From assembly GCA_910574995.1 (NCBI GenBank), contig CAJTCS010000003.1:248001-312000 (forward strand): DNA of 64,000 nucleotides, read 5' to 3'. The translations under genes and the position numbers were made by a program. The notes beneath the pieces are model-generated. The model worked only from the letters and a program-made list of their open reading frames with translations, was not told the origin of the DNA and searched no databases. Positions 17,400 through 25,340 of the stretch are shown here, one piece after another. Position 1 is the first letter of the stretch, and every line of letters starts with the position of its first letter. Origin of the DNA: Oscillospiraceae bacterium (lineage in GTDB: Bacteria; Bacillota; Clostridia; Oscillospirales; Acutalibacteraceae).

Positions 17400-18026
17400 C
17401 TAAAATTCACTGTGCGCCGCGGAAGCCGCCGCGTCCAGCAGTTCTTGCGGCGTGTCCGTTACCTGCAGCCGGGCAAAGATATCCTTCGGCATGCCGGCCC
17501 GCAAGTAGGGCATGGCTTCTTGTAGGTCGTTGGGCCTGCCGCCCACCGGGGGCCCCTGCAAAAGCTTAAAGCCAAAGTCTGCGTACAGCCCCACCGCCCG
17601 TAGGCAGTGGGGGTGGGTGTGCAGGTACAGGGGCATGCTGTCCCGCCCCAGGCCCTGGAAGAGGTGGGACAGCAGCGCCCGGCCCAACCCCTTCCCTTCC
17701 TGTCCCGGCAGCACCTTGAACCAGTGCACCGTGTGGATGCGCCCGCCATAGGCGGGCCATAAAAAGCAGGTGGCCACGGGCTTGTCCGCCCCGTCGCAGA
17801 CAAAGGTGCACCGCCGGAAAAATTCTTCCCGCCGGGCCGCGTACACCTGGTCAAAATAGCCGGCCATGTAGGTAGGGTGCTGGGGGTCGTCCACGTTCAT
17901 CTTTCCCCATATCCCAAGCTCGTCCTCCCGGCACAGCCGGAAGCGGAACCCCTCTGGCAGTGGGCGGGAAGCCCGCCGGTCCACTTCCCTACACATCATA
18001 AACAGGTTCAATTCCGGTATTTCCAT
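17400..18026 (-). CDS. GNAT family N-acetyltransferase
   Basis: A 208-residue acetyltransferase. Motif A (acetyl-CoA pyrophosphate loop) is GQEGKGLGRALLSHLF near residue 115, preceded by the VHWFKVLP strand and followed by the AVGLYADFGF helix-strand that ends the fold. AAGGGG lies 9 bases before the ATG; a GTG two codons upstream is possible. It is a single domain and the substrate cannot be predicted. It sits between the GH32 gene and the ABC importer on the same strand, with gaps of 63-73 bases. Confidence 0.85.
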   Translation of the reverse strand: MEIPELNLFMMCREVDRRASRPLPEGFRFRLCREDELGIWGKMNVDDPQHPTYMAGYFDQVYAARREEFFRRCTFVCDGADKPVATCFLWPAYGGRIHTVHWFKVLPGQEGKGLGRALLSHLFQGLGRDSMPLYLHTHPHCLRAVGLYADFGFKLLQGPPVGGRPNDLQEAMPYLRAGMPKDIFARLQVTDTPQELLDAAASAAHSEF

Positions 18027-18099
18027 GGCCACCTGCCCCTTTCCTTATCTAACAGATCATAGGTTTTCCGGCATTTTTACCGCCGGGGGCCGGGCGGGC

Positions 18100-18681
18100 C
18101 TAAAGCTTTTCCAGCCGTACTGCCCGCCCGCCGAAGAACTCCCGCTCCGCCTCCTCGTGGGTGACCAGAACCACCGTGCGGCCTTGTATGTTTTTCCGGA
18201 AGTATTCCATGGTAAGTTGTTTGGTGGCGGAGTCCAGGCCCTTAAAGGGTTCGTCGGCAAACAGTATGTCATACCCCGCGTGCAGTGCCCGCAGGATGGC
18301 CACCCGCCGCTTCATCCCGCCGGAAAAGGAGCCCACCGGTTGGCCCAGGCTGTCCCCCAGGCCCAGGGCGCAAAGCGGTTCTTCCGCCCTTTGCCGGGAC
18401 AGGCGCGGGTTTGCTAGGCGCAGGTTGGCCACAGCCCCAGAGGTTTCCACCAGCCGGTCCTCCTGGAAGATTGCGCTTTTCCGCAGGCCCGCCAGCCCCC
18501 GTATACGGCCGCTGTCCGGCTGTTCCAGCCCCATCAGCAGGGAGAGCAGGGTGGTCTTGCCACAGCCCGAAGGCCCCATGACGCAGGTAGCCTCCCCCAG
18601 CGGGAAGCGGCAGCAAAGCCCGTCCAGGACAGCTTTGCCCCCATAGCGTTTGCAGACGTTTTCTAAAATAATGGCGCACAT
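18100..18681 (-). CDS. ABC transporter ATPase, SsuB/ThiZ type (short)
   Basis: ATP-hydrolysing subunit of an NMT1/SsuA-class importer, 193 residues. Walker A GPSGCGKTT (near 35), signature FSGGMKRR, Walker B ILFADEP with the catalytic Glu, and the switch His in LVTHEE are all present. Relatives are usually 240-260 residues; this one stops soon after the H-loop and lacks the C-terminal extension. The start at MCAIIL follows AAGGAGG; the longer frame would run back into the permease gene. It is last of three genes (binding protein, permease, ATPase). Confidence 0.9.
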   Translation of the reverse strand: MCAIILENVCKRYGGKAVLDGLCCRFPLGEATCVMGPSGCGKTTLLSLLMGLEQPDSGRIRGLAGLRKSAIFQEDRLVETSGAVANLRLANPRLSRQRAEEPLCALGLGDSLGQPVGSFSGGMKRRVAILRALHAGYDILFADEPFKGLDSATKQLTMEYFRKNIQGRTVVLVTHEEAEREFFGGRAVRLEKL

Positions 18682-18751
18682 GGCAGCCTCCTTTTTCCGA
18701 AAATCCCGCAAAATAGACGGCGTGTGGGCCTTTCTTTCCTGGCCGGGCGCT

Positions 18752-19510
18752 TCACGCCAGCCTGCCCAGCAGGCCGTCCAGCAAAAACAGGAAAAGCTTT
18801 TCAAAGACCAAGCTTACCACAATGATGACCAGCGTCCAGGCGAACAGGTCCGGGGTCTCCAGATAGACCTTTGCGTTATACAGCTGTTGGCCGATGGAGC
18901 CCGCCGGCAGGCCGATAACCTCGGCGGCTACGCCCGCTTTCCACCCCATGCCCAGGGAAAGGGCGCATGCCGTACGGAAAAAGGGGGCCACCTGGGGCAG
19001 CACCAGATACCGCACCCGCCGGGGGCCCGCCACCTGGAACACGGCCGCCATTTCATCCAGCTTTTTGTCCATACTGTCCAGCCCGGCCAACAGGTTTTGA
19101 TACAGGATAGGCAGGACCATGAGGAAGGAAATGACCACGCTAAGGTTCCGGGAGGGCACCCAGACGAGCACCAGGATGATGAAGGACGCCACCGGGATAG
19201 ACTTGACCGTGGCCATCAGCGGGGCCAGCAACTCCCGCAGCAGCCTCCACCGGGAAGCGCCCGCCGCCAGCAGGACGCCGGCCAGGCAGGCCAAGGCGAA
19301 TCCCGCCGTAATGCGGGAAAAGGAAAAAAGCACAGCCTGCCAGAAATCCAGGTGGGGGGCGAGCTCTAACAGCCGCAGGAACACCCGCGCCGGCGAAACC
19401 AGTAAGATGCCCTCGTCCAGCCACATGGCGCCCAGCTGCCACACCAGCAGCCAGAATGCCGCCGCCCACCAGGGGAAGCGCCCGGGCTTATCCCGGCAGG
19501 GTGTAAGCAT
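18752..19510 (-). CDS. ABC transporter permease, SsuC/ThiX type
   Basis: A 252-residue membrane subunit with about six hydrophobic segments and a BPD_transp_1 domain; the cytoplasmic EAA-like loop is around DEMAAVFQVAG. It overlaps the end of the binding-protein gene by 23 bases, which implies translational coupling. It lies 70 bases upstream of the ATPase gene. Family members import nitrate, sulfonates, taurine or thiamine precursors; nothing in the permease itself distinguishes these. Confidence 0.9.
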   Translation of the reverse strand: MLTPCRDKPGRFPWWAAAFWLLVWQLGAMWLDEGILLVSPARVFLRLLELAPHLDFWQAVLFSFSRITAGFALACLAGVLLAAGASRWRLLRELLAPLMATVKSIPVASFIILVLVWVPSRNLSVVISFLMVLPILYQNLLAGLDSMDKKLDEMAAVFQVAGPRRVRYLVLPQVAPFFRTACALSLGMGWKAGVAAEVIGLPAGSIGQQLYNAKVYLETPDLFAWTLVIIVVSLVFEKLFLFLLDGLLGRLA

Positions 19511-20579
19511 AATAGAAGTCGTCTTGGGGCAATGCGCCGCCCACGGCTTTGGGATTCTGGTCGAAAAGGGCCTGCAAATAACCCGAGAGCTTTTCTTTCA
19601 TCTCATCCCCTACAATATAGGTGATGTTGCACTGGGGCAGCGCCTTTTGGGCCACAGCTTCCGGCACAATGTCAAACTTCCCTACTAAGGCGGCCGCGCC
19701 CTGGGTGTCCTGGTTCACATAGTCCACAGACCCATGGTAGGCGGAAAGGAAGCCGTTTACCAAGTCTGGGTGGGCTTCGGCAAATTCCCGCCGGGCTACC
19801 ACCACGCCGGTGATGAGGGTGGCGGGGGACTCTTTCGAGGAGAGCTTTTCCCATTCGGCGGTCAGGTCCAGCGCCACGCGGATGCTTTCGTTTTTCATCT
19901 GAGCGGTGGTGACGAAGGGCTGGGGCAGCATGGCAATGCCCCCTTCCCCCGCGGAGAGGGCGGCCACGCACTCGGCATGCTCAGACTTCCACTCGATGGC
20001 CACGTCTGTGTCCGGGTCGACGCCGTTTTGGGAAAGCATATACCGCAGGGCGTACTCTGGGGTGGAACCCTTTCCGCTGGAATAGATGGTCTTGCCCCGC
20101 AGGTCTTCCACGCTGTGGACGGTATCGCCGGATTCCACAATATACAGCACCCCCAGGGTGTTCACAGCCAGCACCTGTATCTGCCCTTCCGTGTTGTTAT
20201 ATAGCACGCTGGCCAGGTTGGCGGGCAGGGCGCAGATATCTACGTCCCCTTGCACCAGGCGCGGGGTCAGCTCGTCCGCCGAGGCGGCGATGGTGAATTC
20301 GTACCGGGGGGAAGCGGCGCCGGCGCCGTCGTCCATCAGCTTTACCATGCCCATGGCCGTGGGGCCCTTCAGGGCGGCCACCCGCACGGGGGTTTCCTGG
20401 GAAGCTGGGGGCTGGCTGCTGAGCGCGGAGGCGGAGGGCGTTTCGCTTTCGGGCATAGAAGAGGCCTCGCCCGAGGGGGCTGGCAAGGAAGAAACGCCGC
20501 TGGGGCCGGAAGGGCCGCCGCAGGCCGCAAGGGCCAGCGCCAGGCACAGGGCCAGCGCCGCAATAAGGGGTCTTTTCAT
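19488..20579 (-). CDS. ABC transporter substrate-binding lipoprotein, NMT1/SsuA-like
   Basis: A 363-residue secreted lipoprotein. The signal peptide is RPLIAALALCLALALAAC, with the lipobox LAAC giving Cys at about residue 19. A low-complexity Ser/Pro linker of ~45 residues follows, then a periplasmic-binding fold (VRVAALKGPTAMGMVKLM at its start) resembling the THI5/SsuA family. The start at MKRPLI follows AAAGGAT; the longer upstream frame is unsupported. It is first in the importer operon. I looked for a TPP or SAM riboswitch in its leader and saw none, so a thiamine role is not supported. Confidence 0.9.
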   Translation of the reverse strand: MKRPLIAALALCLALALAACGGPSGPSGVSSLPAPSGEASSMPESETPSASALSSQPPASQETPVRVAALKGPTAMGMVKLMDDGAGAASPRYEFTIAASADELTPRLVQGDVDICALPANLASVLYNNTEGQIQVLAVNTLGVLYIVESGDTVHSVEDLRGKTIYSSGKGSTPEYALRYMLSQNGVDPDTDVAIEWKSEHAECVAALSAGEGGIAMLPQPFVTTAQMKNESIRVALDLTAEWEKLSSKESPATLITGVVVARREFAEAHPDLVNGFLSAYHGSVDYVNQDTQGAAALVGKFDIVPEAVAQKALPQCNITYIVGDEMKEKLSGYLQALFDQNPKAVGGALPQDDFYYAYTLPG

Positions 20580-20733
20580 ATCGTTATCAAATCCTTTCGT
20601 AAATAAAATGGGGATATCTGGACGCCCCCCAAAATTATAATACAGCCCGGGGGAAAATGCAAGGCCAGTACCGGCCGCCGCACCTATGGGTTCAGGGCGT
20701 AAGCGGGCCTTCTGGGCGCTTTCATGAATAGGC

Positions 20734-20762
20734 TTGACTTTTGCGCGATGGGGCCGTATCAT
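20734..20762 (+). promoter_or_regulatory. Sigma-A promoter of the sugar isomerase gene
   Basis: TTGACT, a 17-base spacer, TATCAT, about 65 bases before the ATG at 20827. Confidence 0.75.
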
Positions 20763-20826
20763 TAGGAGTGTGCCCAAGAGGCGCAAAACATAAACCTGCG
20801 CAAGCAGGAGAGGAGCGTATTGTTTT

Positions 20827-21549
20827 ATGGATTACGGGTTACAGCTGTTCAGCGTGCGCGACGTTACAAAAGACGACATGGAAGGGGCCCTTCGGGAAGT
20901 GGCGGCCATGGGCTATGCCGCTGTGGAATTCGCGGGCTTTATGGACAACCCAGCGGAAAAGGTGAAGGGCTGGCTGGAACAATATGGCCTGCGGGCCAGC
21001 GGCACCCACACGGGCCTGGCCGCGCTGGCTGACGATGTGCTGGAGGAGACCATCGCCTACCATAAGGCCATTGGCTGCGAAAACATCATCATCCCCTTTG
21101 AGAAGCTGGAAAGCAGGGCGGCGGTAGACGCTTTCATCGACCGGGTGAACGTACTGGCCCCCCGGCTGCGGGAAGCGGGCATCCGGCTGCATTACCACAA
21201 CCACGACCACGAGTTCAAGCCCAACGAGGACGGCGTCATCCCCGAGGAGGAGATCCTGGCCCGGACGGGGATTGGCCTGGAGGTGGACACCTATTGGGTG
21301 TTTGCCGCCGGGAAGGACCCGGTGGCGTTCTTGCAAGAGCATAAGGACCGCATCAGCGTCATCCACCTGAAGGACGGCATTGGCGGGCACGAGGGCCGCT
21401 CTTTAGGCCTGGGCAAGGCCCCGGTTTTACAGGTGCGCCAGGCGGCCATGGAGATGGGCATGGAAATGGTGGTGGAAAGCGAAGGCCTGGAGCCCACCGG
21501 CCTGGAAGAGGTGAAGCGGTGTATCGACTTCCTTAAGGGGCTGGAATAA
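20827..21549 (+). CDS. Sugar phosphate isomerase/epimerase family protein
   Basis: A 240-residue TIM barrel of the xylose-isomerase-like/AP-endonuclease-2 family. The metal ligands expected for this fold are visible: HYHNHDHEF (His), GLEVDTYW (Asp), VIHLKDG (His) and the C-terminal VVESEGLE (Glu). Typical relatives are hydroxypyruvate isomerases, inosose dehydratase-like enzymes and sugar epimerases. The specific sugar cannot be assigned, and the gene is monocistronic with its own promoter and a downstream hairpin. AGGAG lies upstream of the ATG at a somewhat long spacing. Confidence 0.88.
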   Translation: MDYGLQLFSVRDVTKDDMEGALREVAAMGYAAVEFAGFMDNPAEKVKGWLEQYGLRASGTHTGLAALADDVLEETIAYHKAIGCENIIIPFEKLESRAAVDAFIDRVNVLAPRLREAGIRLHYHNHDHEFKPNEDGVIPEEEILARTGIGLEVDTYWVFAAGKDPVAFLQEHKDRISVIHLKDGIGGHEGRSLGLGKAPVLQVRQAAMEMGMEMVVESEGLEPTGLEEVKRCIDFLKGLE

Positions 21550-21569
21550 GCCCGAATCGGTAAATGTAT

Positions 21570-21619
21570 AAAGCGGGGACAAGCGCGGACGCGGAAAGCG
21601 CCTGCGCTTGTTTCGCTTT
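21570..21619 (+). terminator. Probable terminator after the isomerase gene
   Basis: Stem AAAGCG..ACAAGCGC pairing with GCGCTTGT..CGCTTT, ending in CTTT. The U-run is short, so the call is moderate. Confidence 0.5.
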
Positions 21620-21702
21620 CTTAAAGGGATAACTGGAAATGCAGAGGCCCCTGTGGGCGGGGCGCGTTTATACGAAGGAGAATGGAGAAAGGGGCTGGGG
21701 AA

Positions 21703-22749
21703 ATGGGGAAGCGGGAAGGGCGCAGCTGTGCCATCGACTTGGTAAAAGCGTGGGCGATTTTTGGGGTGCTGGTGATCCACACTACCTCCAGCTGGGGGTA
21801 CCAGGGGGAGGTGGGCTCTTTTAGCTGGGGGTGCTCCCTGTTCTGGGGCAGTCTATGCCGGGCCAGCGTGCCCCTGTTCTTTATGTGCAGCGGCGCGCTG
21901 ATGCTGCCCCCAGAGAGGGAGCTGCCCCTGCAAAAGCTGTTTGCCCGGTACTTGCCCCGGCTGGCAGCGGCGATGGCAGTGTGGGCCATGGGGTACAAGG
22001 TGGTATACCTGGCTGAAGAAGGGGGCCTCTCGGCGGGGGGCGTGATACAGGCTGCCAAAGAGGTGGCGCTGTTCCGGCAGGAGTATCACTTCTATTACCT
22101 GCACATCATTTTGCTGTTTTACCTCTGCCTGCCCGTGATGCGGGTGTTTACGGCCCACGCCGGGAAGCGGCAGTTCGAATACGCCCTGGCGGTGTGGTTT
22201 TTGCTGGGCATCCTATATCCCACGGTGATTGACCAATGGCCTTTTGCCCGTATGGGAGGCATCGCCCGCCAATGGCGGATGAACATGACCTATGCCGCCA
22301 TGGGATATGGCCTGCTGGGGCATTACCTGCAAAAGTACCGGCTGAAGCCCTGGCTGTGCGGCGCGTTGGCGGCAGCGGGCTTGGGGGTGGTATTTGGGGG
22401 GACGTGGGTGCGGTCGGCGCAGCAAGGAAGCCTTTCAGACCAATACCTGCAAGGGATGAGCTGGGGCGTGTGCCTGTTAGGGGCTGGGATATTCGGGCTT
22501 TCCCATGCCTTGCAGGGCCGGGCCCCCGGCTGGCTGCGGGGCGGGGCCGCCTGGCTTTCGAAAGCGTCCTTTTGCATATACCTCTCCCATGTGCTTTTCA
22601 TCCACTGGTTTATCCGTTGGGGGCTGGATCTGGCCTTTTGTGGGACATGGGCCTCGGTACCCCTGACGGCTTTGCTGGTGGGGGCGGCCAGCTGTGGGGT
22701 ATACCTGGTGCTGGCCCGGATACCGGTGGTAAACCGGTGGTTGCTGTAA
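21703..22749 (+). CDS. Acyltransferase 3 family membrane protein
   Basis: An integral membrane O-acyltransferase of 348 residues with about ten hydrophobic segments. The N-terminal signature IDLVKAWAIFGVLVIHT contains the conserved catalytic-region His, and the family's SVPLFFMCSGALM segment follows. Relatives add acetyl or succinyl groups to cell-surface polysaccharides, peptidoglycan or antibiotics; WecH and OatA are examples. There is no C-terminal SGNH domain. An ATG at 21682 is in frame but is only 1-2 bases behind its AGGAG; the ATG at 21703 has AAGGGG at 8 bases and is preferred. Confidence 0.88.
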   Translation: MGKREGRSCAIDLVKAWAIFGVLVIHTTSSWGYQGEVGSFSWGCSLFWGSLCRASVPLFFMCSGALMLPPERELPLQKLFARYLPRLAAAMAVWAMGYKVVYLAEEGGLSAGGVIQAAKEVALFRQEYHFYYLHIILLFYLCLPVMRVFTAHAGKRQFEYALAVWFLLGILYPTVIDQWPFARMGGIARQWRMNMTYAAMGYGLLGHYLQKYRLKPWLCGALAAAGLGVVFGGTWVRSAQQGSLSDQYLQGMSWGVCLLGAGIFGLSHALQGRAPGWLRGGAAWLSKASFCIYLSHVLFIHWFIRWGLDLAFCGTWASVPLTALLVGAASCGVYLVLARIPVVNRWLL

Positions 22750-22832
22750 GGCGGCGGCTGGCGGCCTTCGCAGGGGGCGGTGAAAAAGGGGGGGCGGGCC
22801 TGGCTGCCTCCCCCTTTATGGGCAGGGGCGGG

Positions 22833-22861
22833 TTGCTAAAATACAAAAGGTGTGGTATAAT
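22833..22861 (+). promoter_or_regulatory. Promoter of the wall-protein/sortase operon
   Basis: TTGCTA, a 17-base spacer, TATAAT. Transcription would start near 22868, leaving an unusually long leader of about 150 bases before the ATG at 23019. I see no terminator or known riboswitch in that leader. Confidence 0.7.
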
Positions 22862-23018
22862 AATTATAAACAGCCGTTGTATCAGGTTGTAAACGGTTCT
22901 GGCCAGCCCTTCAGCCGCGTACAGACGGGCAAAGGCGATACCATAGCGTTTTGTGCTTGGCGGTATACATAGGGAATGGCTGGTATTTCAGTTCTTTTTT
23001 GATTAGGAGGGGTCTCAC

Positions 23019-24461
23019 ATGTTCCATATCCCACACCATAAAAAGCAACGGGGGCCAAGGTTTGCCGGGCTTGTCTTGTGCTGCCTGCTGTTGGCGGGGC
23101 TTGCCTTGCCAGCCTTTGCTTTCCAAAGCCAGACGCCCCAACTCCAGGGCAGGCGCTGGGCCGTGACGGATGGGCTGCAGGCCCTTTCCGGCCGTCAGTC
23201 CTGTATAGCCATCACCTTGTCGGATGGGAAAAGCGGCGCGCCCCTTCCTGGGGCCGGCTTTACCTTATACCAATGGGACGCCGCCCGGAATGCCCGGGGG
23301 CGGGCCGTCGCCCAAGGGTCTACGGACCGGAAGGGCAAGCTTACCCTATGGGTAAAGGCGGGGGCCTCTTACGAGCTGCTGCGTACAGGGGCCGGGGCCC
23401 AGGAGGCGGCCCGGTTTTCTTGCAAGCCCATGCCGCAGGGGGCAAAAGCTACCCAACATGGCCTGCTGGTGACAGCCGGGCAGGCGGGCGCGACGGTCCC
23501 TTTGCTTCTGGCCAACGAGCCTGCCCCGGTAGAGGTAAGCTTCCAGCTGGTGAACGCCTATGGCGTGCCCCTTTCCGGCCTTCGGGCCGAGCTTTTCACC
23601 CAAGACCCGGAAACACAAAAGGAGCCGGTAGCAGCGGCGGTAGCCGTCACCCAAGGGGACGGGCGGGTGAAATTTACGGTGAACTGCGGCGTATCTTACT
23701 ACCTGCGGCCGGTGGTTCCAGGCGGGGAGCCCCAGAAGGCCCTGGCTTTTTCTGTGCCGGTGGGGCTGGACGCGCCCACCTCTATGCTGGTGAACGGCAG
23801 CAGCGTCCCGCTTTCCACAGCCTATCAAACGCCTGTGGAAACAGAAGGGGAGACTTGGTCGCTGACAGTGCGCGCTGTGTCTGCTGAAGAGTTCCAGCCT
23901 TTGGCCGGGGCCCGGGTGTCCCTGTACGCGGAGGAAGCCTGTACCACGCTGATCCGGGAAGAGGTGACCGGGGAGGATGGCCAGGCGGTGTTCCCGGGGC
24001 TTATACAGGGGACCGGGTATTGGCTGCGGGAAACCAAGGGCCCGCAAGGCTATGAGACCCAGGGCCAGCTGTATCAGGCGGCGGAGGATACGCCCCAGGT
24101 TACCATTGGGCATACGTTGGCGCCGGTTATAGACCCTACCGTGTCCCCCAGCCCCTCCGTCTCGCCTTCCCCCAGCCCTTCCGTTTCACCCGACCCGTCT
24201 GTGTCCCCCAGCCCCTCTGTCTCGCCCTCCCCCAGCCCTTCCGTTTCACCCAGCCCTACCGTGAAACCCACCCCTACCAAAAAGCCTACGGTTACGCCCA
24301 AGCCTACGGCCACCCCTAAGCCCACCACCCGGACCACCCCCAAGACTGGGGACGATACCCCGGTTATCCTGGCGGTTTTCTTGGGGCTGGGGGTGCTGCT
24401 GGCAGGCATGACCCTGTGGCGGTTCCTGCCCGGGAAAAAGCGTGAGAATGGGGAAAAATAG
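23019..24461 (+). CDS. Sortase-anchored surface protein with SpaA/Cna-B-like domains
   Basis: A 480-residue exported wall protein. The signal peptide spans ~1-38 (hydrophobic LVLCCLLLAGLALPAFA). Three immunoglobulin-like SpaA/Cna-B domains follow, at about 55-145, 165-250 and 280-365, each with the pattern GAPLPGAGFTLY / GVPLSGLRAELF / FQPLAGARVSLY and a closing Gly-Tyr/Tyr-Leu-rich strand. A Pro/Ser repeat stalk (372-435) leads to a C-terminal sorting signal TPKTGDD, a hydrophobic helix and a KKRENGEK basic tail. AGGAGG precedes the ATG. The sortase gene overlaps its 3' end. The ligand, if it is an adhesin, is unknown. Confidence 0.88.
   Translation: MFHIPHHKKQRGPRFAGLVLCCLLLAGLALPAFAFQSQTPQLQGRRWAVTDGLQALSGRQSCIAITLSDGKSGAPLPGAGFTLYQWDAARNARGRAVAQGSTDRKGKLTLWVKAGASYELLRTGAGAQEAARFSCKPMPQGAKATQHGLLVTAGQAGATVPLLLANEPAPVEVSFQLVNAYGVPLSGLRAELFTQDPETQKEPVAAAVAVTQGDGRVKFTVNCGVSYYLRPVVPGGEPQKALAFSVPVGLDAPTSMLVNGSSVPLSTAYQTPVETEGETWSLTVRAVSAEEFQPLAGARVSLYAEEACTTLIREEVTGEDGQAVFPGLIQGTGYWLRETKGPQGYETQGQLYQAAEDTPQVTIGHTLAPVIDPTVSPSPSVSPSPSPSVSPDPSVSPSPSVSPSPSPSVSPSPTVKPTPTKKPTVTPKPTATPKPTTRTTPKTGDDTPVILAVFLGLGVLLAGMTLWRFLPGKKRENGEK
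24141..24260 (+). repeat. 60-bp tandem repeat encoding the Pro-Ser stalk
   Basis: Two consecutive 60-bp units (24141-24200 and 24201-24260), nearly identical, each encoding a VSPSPSVSPSPSPSVSP-like segment. In-frame unit changes would lengthen or shorten the stalk of the wall protein. Confidence 0.85.
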
Positions 24462-25272
24462 CGGGAAAGGCAAAAGCCGGGCTTTCTGGGCGGCATACGC
24501 GGTGGTATTGGCCGCCTTTTGCGTGGCAGGCATACTTTTGTTGGGGCGCGTGTCCCAGCGCCGGCAAGGCGGGGCCTTCTATACGCGGCTGGCAGGGAAA
24601 GCCGCCATACAGGCCGTCAGCCAGGCCGCCGCGCCGGAGGGATCGGAGGGATCCAGGGCGGAGGGGGCGGGCCCCGCGTCTGCGGTTGAAAGCGGCCCCG
24701 AAGCCCTGGGCGTGCCCCAGCGGCTGGCCCAGGTGCAAAGGGCCTATCCTGCCACAGTGGCCTGGCTGCAGATCCCCGGTACCTCCATTGATTACCCGGT
24801 GATGCAGGGGCCGGATAACGACTATTACCTGGACCATTTGCCTGACGGCACGGAAAACTACCTGGGCAGCATTTTTTTAGATGCGGAAACAAGCCTGGCA
24901 GGCAGGCATTTGATTTTGTACGGGCACAATACCTCAGAGGAGATGTTCGGCCTGTTACGGGAATACGAATCCCAGGCATATTATGAAGAACACCCTGCGG
25001 TACTGTTCTGTGCCGGGGAAGAAGTGTGGGAGTGCCCCATTTTCTCGGTGCGCCGGGCCCAGCCTGGGGGCGAGGCCTATGTGCTGGGGTTTGACAGCGA
25101 TGTGGAATTCGGCCGCTATGTAGATTGGGCCGCGAAGCAGTCTTTGTACCCCATCGAGGCGGACGCCTTGCGGGCGCAGCGGGTGCTGACGCTTTCCACC
25201 TGTACGGAATGGGACGGGGAAAGGCTGATTGTGCAGGCGCTGCTGCCAGAGGCCCCGGCGCTGGATAGGTAG
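24448..25272 (+). CDS. srtB: Class B sortase
   Basis: A 274-residue membrane-anchored transpeptidase that cleaves sorting signals and attaches proteins to peptidoglycan. A signal anchor (AFWAAYAVVLAAFCVAGILLL, about residues 11-31) is followed by an extracytoplasmic linker. The sortase B core has IPGTSIDYPVMQG, GSIFLD, the catalytic His in LYGHNTS, the catalytic Cys in TLSTC, and the Arg in GERLIV. The ATG overlaps the end of the wall-protein gene; a GTG two codons earlier is also possible. The overlap makes the upstream protein its likely substrate. Class B enzymes in clostridia can use (S/P)PxTG-type signals, which TPKTG resembles. Confidence 0.92.
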   Translation: MGKNSGKGKSRAFWAAYAVVLAAFCVAGILLLGRVSQRRQGGAFYTRLAGKAAIQAVSQAAAPEGSEGSRAEGAGPASAVESGPEALGVPQRLAQVQRAYPATVAWLQIPGTSIDYPVMQGPDNDYYLDHLPDGTENYLGSIFLDAETSLAGRHLILYGHNTSEEMFGLLREYESQAYYEEHPAVLFCAGEEVWECPIFSVRRAQPGGEAYVLGFDSDVEFGRYVDWAAKQSLYPIEADALRAQRVLTLSTCTEWDGERLIVQALLPEAPALDR

Positions 25273-25282
25273 GTAACGAAAG

Positions 25283-25324
25283 AAGGACCAAAGGCCGAAG
25301 GCCCCTGGTCCTTTCCGTATTTTT
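25283..25324 (+). terminator. Terminator after the sortase gene
   Basis: Stem AAGGACCA/TGGTCCTT with an inner GGCC/GGCC pairing, followed by a T-rich stretch ending TATTTTT. It lies between convergent genes and may serve both. Confidence 0.75.
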
Positions 25325-25340
25325 AGGGTCGTGAAGGCTG

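Noticed and set aside
20580-20700. TPP riboswitch before the NMT1-type binding-protein gene
   Set aside because: The leader lacks the conserved CTGAGA and paired elements and is too short for the class.
24141-24260. Tandem repeats considered as a CRISPR array
   Set aside because: Two directly adjacent 60-bp coding repeats with no spacers and no cas genes; they are in frame in a surface protein.
24074-24496. Minus-strand frame made of repeated Gly-Glu-Thr-Glu units
   Set aside because: It is the antisense shadow of the Pro-Ser repeat stalk in the wall protein.
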